34,765 nucleotides of DNA, from assembly GCA_003640385.1 (NCBI GenBank), contig RCAB01000596.1, positions 1 to 34,765 of the forward strand. Reading direction: 5' to 3'. Below, piece by piece: positions 12,472 to 21,400 of the stretch; within the stretch, counting starts at the first letter, position 1, and each line of letters begins with the position of its first letter. Position numbers and translations under genes: made by a program. The notes beneath the pieces were generated by a model. That model saw only the letters and a program-made list of their open reading frames with translations, was not told the DNA's origin and searched no databases. Source of the DNA: Setaria digitata. Lineage: Eukaryota; Nematoda; Chromadorea; Rhabditida; Setariidae.

Positions 12472-15400
12472 AATAATTTTATATAAATAATGAATGATAT
12501 GTTTTTTTTTTTTTTTTTTTTTGAGCAACAAAATAGTTTTTTTAGACATTACGCTGGAGAATGATATATAGTTGCGCAACGTACTACAAACATATTGTGC
12601 TACAGTCATACTAGATTAAATATAGTACGTGATACAAAAAAAAAAAAAAAAAGGTCACGTCAAATAGTGGTGTGTGCACTTTAGACGATGATGCCCACAT
12701 GACATGTTACGTCAAATGGGTTGTGCAAATATATTACATCAAAAAGTGATGCAAATGTATCACGTTAGTTGATGGTGCAAATATATTAATTACGTCAAAC
12801 GGTGATATATAAATATGCTGCATCAAACAGAAGTATAAACGTCAAATGATAATGTAAATATACCACGTTAAATAGCGTTAAAATTAATACAAAAATATCG
12901 TAGCGTAAATATATCACGTTAAATAAACGCAAAAAAAAAAAAATGATACGTTAAAAGAAGTGAAAAGCATTCAACAATGATGCTGCTTTAGGTTTGAAGC
13001 GATGAAATTGTCACTATCTACTTGATTGCTAATTATTCTACGATACATCTAATCTAATAGATAAAAAATTTAACGACAACTATACATACTACTTAATGTT
13101 CGCATAAATCATAAAAAAAAAAAACAAAAAACACAAAAAACAAAAACAAAATGAGAATTTCAATGTCAAAAGATTGATTCTTTTCTTTTTTATTTTTTTA
13201 ATGAAATTTTACGTAGCACAAAAATTTTAATATTATTTTTATTTTTTTCTTTTTATGATTTTATGTCTTCATTTTCTTTTTTTTTTTTCTACATATATTT
13301 TCATTTGTTTTACTATTAATATGATACGAAAATCACTTAAATAAGGCGAAAAAAAAAAAAAAAAAAGGTTACGTAATTGACGTAAACATAAAAAAAAAAA
13401 AAAAAAAACTAAAAAGATACATACCAATGGGTGAATAAATTGATGAGATAAATATTGTTGACGCCATCGTAACGTTCAAATAAACTTTCATCAAATTCCA
13501 TTAATAATGAAACAATATTATGAGGAAGCCAAGAAACGGCAAATAATACAACCATACTAACTAATAAAATAGTATTACGTCTTGCATTTGCTACTAATTC
13601 GTTACGTATTCGATTCTAAAAATTCATAATAATTTATGATAAAATATAATAAATAAATTTTTAATTAAATCAATTCTTTTTTTCAATAATTAATTTTCGC
13701 ATTTAAATTTAAATTAAGTGTGATAAATGAATATTTATGATTACATATTCAATTCAATAAATTCAGAAAATAATAAAAAAAAAAAGTGATGAAAAACGAT
13801 AAAATAATGGATAAATTTCACATTTCATAAATTATTTTTGGATAATTAATTTTAGCATTTTGACGATGAAAAGATTTATGGCTGCAAATAGAAAGAAAAA
13901 AAAAAATAAGAGATAAATGGTTATCAGGAAATATTTTAGACAAAAATTACAGGAAATGATATTGTCATATATTTTTCCGTTTTTTTTTTTTTCTTTTGAT
14001 GAATTTTTTTTTTCGCTCAAATTAAAATTTTCTCCTTTTCTTTGTCCGTTTCTAAGCAAAAAGTTAAAATTTAAACGCAAATAATAAATTTCTAATTAGA
14101 CTATAAACTATTTTTTCTTTTCTTTTTTGATACTATCGTTGAAAATTTCTCCCTCTTAACAATTTATTTATCCGATTTTCCTCTTCTTCCTATTATTATA
14201 ATTGAAAATTTCTTAAATTATTCTTCACCCACCTGATTTTCTTTGAAATTATTATTATCAAGAGTTCTCCTACAATCCATTAAACCACTGTCAGGATTTT
14301 CCGGTGAGGATGATGCTGCCATAGCAATTGAACGTTCTTTCAAGCGCCTATAAATCTTTTCCTTATTCGCAAAATTTTTTAAAATATTTTGGAAATTTTG
14401 ATAAAAAATTCCTTCAATACTAATCATTTAAGTGTTCAAAAGAAAAAAAAAAAAAAAACAGTTTCTTCTCTTTTAAATTTTCCAGAGGTGATATCTGCAG
14501 CAAAAAATTTGCTTATGCAATACAGAAAAAAGATTACATTTATTCGGAAATTTCAAATTTAAAATTGAAATTTTTGAAGTTGTCAACCTGAAATTTATGC
14601 TCAGTTATTTTGGTATGACTTGCCTATATGGCAATGATTGTGTTGTTGCATACTAAATATGGTTATGCTTAAAGTTTAACGATGAGTAAACTTAAAAGCA
14701 TTCAGCATCACACATATTCCGGTTAACATTAGATGGCGTTCCGGAAAATCGATTAACCTCATCCCGGTTAATCAGCATACCCATTGATATCATTTCAAAG
14801 TGATTAAAACTATAAATTTTGTTCATACATAATTTTCTTCGATGTCCTTTTTCTTAATTCAGCAAAAATATGATAATAGCAAATAAACATAATTGTCAAC
14901 GGAATTATGAATTGTACCACAAAAACAAATATCTGTAAAAAAGAAAGAAAAAAAATATAAGATTTGAAGCAATTTTTTCGCTTCGCATTGACAAAATTTT
15001 TTGAAATTTCATCCAAAACATTTTCCAAATTAAAATAATTGCATTGATATTATGAAATTTTCGAAACCTTAGGCTAAAATTGTCAACTAATCGGACAGTA
15101 AGCAATTGATTTTCTTCCTATCACTCACTTATGTGATAGGAAAAAAAAGTCAAGATTAAATTATGGATAAGTTTTTAAGCTAATTAATGACACTTGTGAC
15201 AGATTTGGAAATTTAAATTTTGGTAAATTAGCAAGCAAATGTAACTGTCTAAAACGAATTAGAGTTTTACAGTATCGTACAGTACCTCGTTTACTATGAC
15301 ATATCGTAGCTGATTTATCGCTTACCGTGTAAATTGTTCTGAGGCGAGAATTTGGCCAATTTTCGGTGCAAAATTGGCCACAAATTCCGTCAACCTCAAT

Positions 15401-18400
15401 AAGATCCATATACATAGCATATGGTAACGTAAAAATTATCGATAATGTCCAAAGAACAATTGTTATATACTTCGATCGCTATAATCAAAGAAATATATAT
15501 ATTTATTTATTTATTTATCAATATCAAAGTTTAAATGAAAAGGAAAATGGAAAAATCAAACATAAATAGAAAAATTAATAAAATCTGCACTGTATATTAA
15601 CATAGAAAGCAAAAAGGAAAAAAAAATGCATCATTTAATTAATTTCAACATCTATTTAATATAAATTTTAATATAATTTCGAATAGTTTTATAACGTATC
15701 TGAATATTAAAATTTCTTCCCTTTCTTTGGCTCAGCAAATTTTTATTAACTTTCATAATCTTCTCACAAAAAATTATAGCTGTCATTTTCAAATTATGAA
15801 AATATTAAATAGGAACGGAAATTACTTTTTTTTTTTTATTTCATTTTATTCAATAATTCAATTTTATGCTTTCATTATTTCGTAATTCATATGATAACAT
15901 ATTTAGTTTCCCGAGTCAAAAAAAAAAAAAATCATATATTTATATCATTTCAATATTAATTTTGTATGGATTTTTGACTCTAATTAACAATATACAATAT
16001 TTTGCAACATATATACTATAAAATAATTTAGGAAATGATTTTTTTTTTTTTTTAAATGCTTGCAATCTCGAGTGCGATATTTCGAAGCCAAATAAAATTA
16101 CTCATCAATTAAGTAATTGTGTTATGTCCGCGATTTTTTTTTTTCATTTAATGAATTTATATATTTTAAAAACTTTCAGTGCAATCTAAATATCTGAAAT
16201 CGTTATCAATTTTTATAATTATATTAAAATTGCAAAAATATGATTTTTTTTTTCTGCGATCATTGCGAATCTTTGATAATTATGATTGGACTTAAATTAT
16301 AGTAATGCTAATTTAGTTTTATCTAAGCTTTCTAATGAACCGAGGAATAAGTTTCCTCCGCAATTTTTTCTCTTTTTTATTTAGCAAAGCAATTTGTCTT
16401 TTGTGTTTTTCTTTTTTTTTTTTCTGAAATTTATTATTTAATTAAATTTTTCTCTTTTTTTTAATGGAACGTTTTGTAAATATGTGTTAATTTAAAAGTG
16501 ACCTGAAAAAATTCACCATACATGAAATTGAGAAATTTATTCTACGCTAAATTTTAATCAACATTAATCCATTTATTTCATATTCATTTAGTGCTAACAT
16601 TCTTAATTGCTTTTTTTTTTTTCCATTCTAAATGCATTTTTTGAATTCGTTTCTAACAAATCGTAATTGAGAATAATTTTAATATCGTTAATGCTATAGT
16701 AACATATGTTCAAATATACTTCACATATATAAAGTTATATTTATTAGTTGGATTTTTATATCAATCATTACTAATTCATAAACTATCCACTGAATTAATC
16801 AATTATTGTTTTAATGAATGACTGATTATAGTTAGCGTAGCATGCTCATTTGTTCTTCGAGATTATTTGAAACAGCATATATTATATTTTTAATTATTAT
16901 TCATCGTCAATCGTATCATGGTAATTATACTTATTAATCACTACGATAATAAATGAGTAATTAAATTATTAATACTCATCAATTATTTTCAGTACAATGT
17001 TACACTACTAATCATACTTATTAATTAATTCTATTACAATAGTAAAGCAAACAAATATAAATGCTAATTAACTGATTGAAAACAACAATAACGAACAGTT
17101 TTATTGATGATTCGTCTGGTTGGCAAAATTACCATAATATACCTATCAACAGAAATAGCACATAAGCTAAATGTCCCGATGAAGACCGCGATTCCTTGCA
17201 TCCACGGTAGACCGTGACACATCGCTGATCCAAAGTACCAGTTTTTGTAAACGTTTGCTACCGGTGTAATTGGTAGTGAAAAGATACATACAACTAAATC
17301 GGCACTAGCTAAATTCAATATGAACATATTCTGAAATTTAAAAAAAAAAAATTTTTTTATTAAATCAAATACTAATTATCATTTTGAAAGAGCAGTCAAA
17401 AAAAAAAAAGAAAAAAAAAATGCTAAAAAATAGTTTTTCTTCTTTTCTAAAATTCAAAAATTTTAATTTATTATATGATTCAAAGGAGGAAAGGAAATTT
17501 CTATTAATTGAATATAAATTAATAAGTGTAATTAATGTTTTTTTTTCCTCCAAAAATATCATCATTTATGGTACAAATTATTTTCTTAAAATGATATCCC
17601 AATGGTTCATTTTTTCTGCTTTTATAGCAATCATCTATAAATGATTCAGTAAGATATTACCTCAAATTTAATCTTAGCACACCTTATATATTCCTTATAT
17701 TGCTACTGCTACGGTGTTGCAGTGTTAGTCATATGGCATTAATTAATTAATTTGTTTTTTTTTTTTAACGTTGATGAAACTTGTAATTAATAAGCTACAT
17801 GCTGTTTCATTTAACTAATAAAACAAATAGATACAATAAATTATAACCAATACCGCGTATCTATTAACAAGGTAAAAATGTATATAAAAATACTAATACT
17901 AATTAGTATTACTACTGATAAATTTCTTAACTAATTAGTATTACTACTGATAAATTTCTTAACGACGTCTAATAATAAATAATCAGCAGAAGTCATCAGT
18001 ATAACAGTAAACTAAGTTAGCTATAATTATAAGTAGTACTAATTAAAAGAGAAATATTATTGATAAACAAAATAGTTTATAAATACCTCATAAACTTATC
18101 ATAGTCAAATTCCTTATCCTTTTTTTGTTTATATTTACATATTTTGAAACCTACAAGAAAAAAAATTGAAACTTACTGAATACTTATCTAACTTTTTTTT
18201 TTTTTTTTTTTGTTTTCAAATTAAAGAGCGAAATGAAAATGCTCAAAAAACAATAAATGTATGGATACATTGATAAAAGCACATCAAAATGATAATGATA
18301 AAAAGCAGTACCTGTACTGTTTGAAGTTTTCGATGCATTAAGGTGAGACAAATTACCAAAACATTTCCTATAACTCCAAGAATGAATATAAGCAAATATG

Positions 18401-21400
18401 CTATTGCAAATGGTATAATAGCACGAATATCCATTGATGGATCATGAAATTTATCCTGAAGTAATTAAAATAATTAAATACCAAGTTTAATAACTTCCCA
18501 TCAAACAAGTTAAAATATAAATTAAAAAAAATTAAAAGTGGGATAGAATTTTATGATCAAAGAGATAGCAATGAACGAAATTAAAATCCTTTTGATAAAA
18601 CCTTATTACCATATCAATGCTATCGTTGTTATCTTTGAAATAAAATAAAGAAAAAGAGGAATTTTTCTAGCTTATTTTAAAACTGAATAATTTAATTAAG
18701 TAGTCTTTGGAATATGATAGCCTATTTCGGGCATAATTATCAGTCAATAAGCTTTCGATCTATGACATAATGAGCCAATGATTTCTTACTCAAAAAACAA
18801 AAAAAACAAAGTCATTTTTCGACTTAATTAGCACTTACCTAATTAAAAGCGACATTTTTACAAACATTTAATACGTATGAAGCATCTTTTTTTTTCTCTC
18901 AGCATACTTATGTACAATTATTGATATCATCACAAAAGATTATTCTCTGTTTTTTCTTTTTTTGTGAAAAATAAAAAACAAAAAATAAATAATTAATTGC
19001 TAAAAAGTAAATGCTATTTGCTGCCATTATCCATTTTTCATTTTCCAATTTATTCTTTCAATAATTTGCCTTTTCCTTTTCTTTTTCATCTAAAAAAAAA
19101 AAAAAATCTTTTTTTTTTTTGCGCTACATGCATTAGCAATTAAATTTTTTATAAAAGAAATTGTTACAATTTAGAATCACTAAAATTATTTTCAAATGTA
19201 ATTTAGTAATGATAGAATTGATTAAGAATACAATCTGAAATGAATAATGATAGAATTTGTGTAACGATTACAAATAAATATTAAGATGCCATTCTGTGTG
19301 GATATGTTTTGTTTATCAAGGAAATTTTATCAAGCGTAATATAGCTAACAGTAATGATTTGTATGGGCTGAAAGCTATCAAATTGTAAAAAAATTTTTTT
19401 AAGGCTAAAATTTTAATTAATTAAACGAAAAATAGCAATTAACGGTAGTCGATAATGTTCATTAGTTCGATGTATTTTTATCACTATTAATGAATATTCT
19501 CACGATCAATACTATTAACGCTACTGTTATATTTATCATTACCATTATTGTTATCATTACTATCACATTTATCATTGTAATTACTATTATCATTTTCGTC
19601 ATTAACACTTTTATTATTAATTGGGTGCTTGTAATGAAATTAAAACAGACTCAAATAATTTAAAAGATAAAAGAAGGAAATGATGATAACCGTATAAATG
19701 ATGCATTTCATGATGTTTAAATCATCATTGAGAATGACTGCGGAATTTGTTAACATTAATAATCGTTGAAAATACAGTCATCATCAGATAAAATTTCATT
19801 ATTAAATTGCTTCATCCAAACCTGCAATACTGCACTGTAAAGTTTAGTGAAAATATTTAAATATAATTAAACAATGGATAATATAAGTATTTAATTAAAA
19901 AAAAGAAAAAACGGTAAAGAAGATATATGTGAAAATTATTATTTTTTCTTGCTACTTCTAAATATAATTTGAAAAAAAATAATAATAATAAAAAGATATT
20001 AATAATTAATGAAAAAATTGTCTAAAAAGGAAAGCAAAAGAAACAAAAAGTTACAAATGTTTTAAGTTTATAAGTAAATAAATAAATAAATGAAAAGCGG
20101 AATAGCAAAAACCCAAAAACTAGAAGAGTAATTTTGTAGAATAAAAATTAAAAAGAAAAAAAAAAAACAAAACAAAAAAGATATAAGGCTATTATTCCCT
20201 GATAAAAAATTCCTTAGAAAAAAAAAAATTAAAAGTTATTATTGCGTAAATTAAAAGGAAAAAGGTGAAAATGACAAACATTTATGACTGAAAAATATAT
20301 CTTTCTTTCTTTTTTAATTTAGAAAAAAAAAGAAACTAAAAGGTTACTATTGCTTGACTCGATGAAAATATTTTTCAAAAAGAATGATTGTATATATATA
20401 TATATATGAAATATGAAAAAAAAGAAAAACGCTAAAATTGGATTTGTTCAATAAAAAATTTTAAAATGAGAAAGCCAAACGAGATAAAATGCAAAAAATT
20501 AAAAATTAAAATTATATGAAGACAAAAAGTAAAGAATTAAAATGAGGAATATTTGTTTGGTTTGCTTAAAATACAAATTTAAAATGAAATGAATGGATTG
20601 GCGAAAATAGAGCCGTGAGAAATGTGAAAGAAAAACGGAAGAAAATGAAAATGATTATGATTTAAAAAAAAAAAAACAAATAATAAAATGATAATGCTAT
20701 TAAGTGAGAAAATCAAAAAAAAAAAATTTAGATTCATATAAATGTAAAAATATAATAAAAAAGATATATTTATAAGAAAAAAACCATTAATATTTTCCAA
20801 ATGAAATTTCAAATTTAGGATTTCGTTTTTAAAAAAAAAAATTGGTATTTTACGAATATTATATCACCTGTTTCATTGCAAATGTACATTGAAATGTTTA
20901 TAATAAATATGGAAATATTCAGTAGGTTTCAAAATTTGGCCAAGTAGCATAATTAGTAATTGTCGTAGCTTTTTTTTCCTATATGTCAATTGGCCAACGA
21001 GTGTAGCATATACTGGAAATTAATTACTGATGAGCATTTTAATTAAAAAATGAATTTCCATGCCTGGACTGATTTCTTTGGATTGACATGCCTGGATTGA
21101 TTTCTTTCAACAGAGTCACTGCCGGAATTAAATAACCTGTCAGTAAATTAATTATAAACTAATACTATAACTGAAGCAAACGTAAGCATCAACATTGCTT
21201 TCAATCATCTTTTACTCTTACAGTTAAAGCTGCCTTTTGTGCTTTTTTTTTTTTTTTTTTTTTATTGGATAAAAGATGGAAATTTTTAGCTTGATAATCT
21301 TATCAAATCTTATCAGTAATAATTATAATGTGCCTATTGATGTTCCAATANGTGAAATCTTATCAAATCTTATCAGTAATAATTATAATGTGCCTATTGA

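Noticed and set aside
15161..15325. Open frame continuing from receptor exon 4
   Set aside because: It is intron read-through; the GTAAGC donor and the exact continuation into TM5 at 14932 show it is spliced out.
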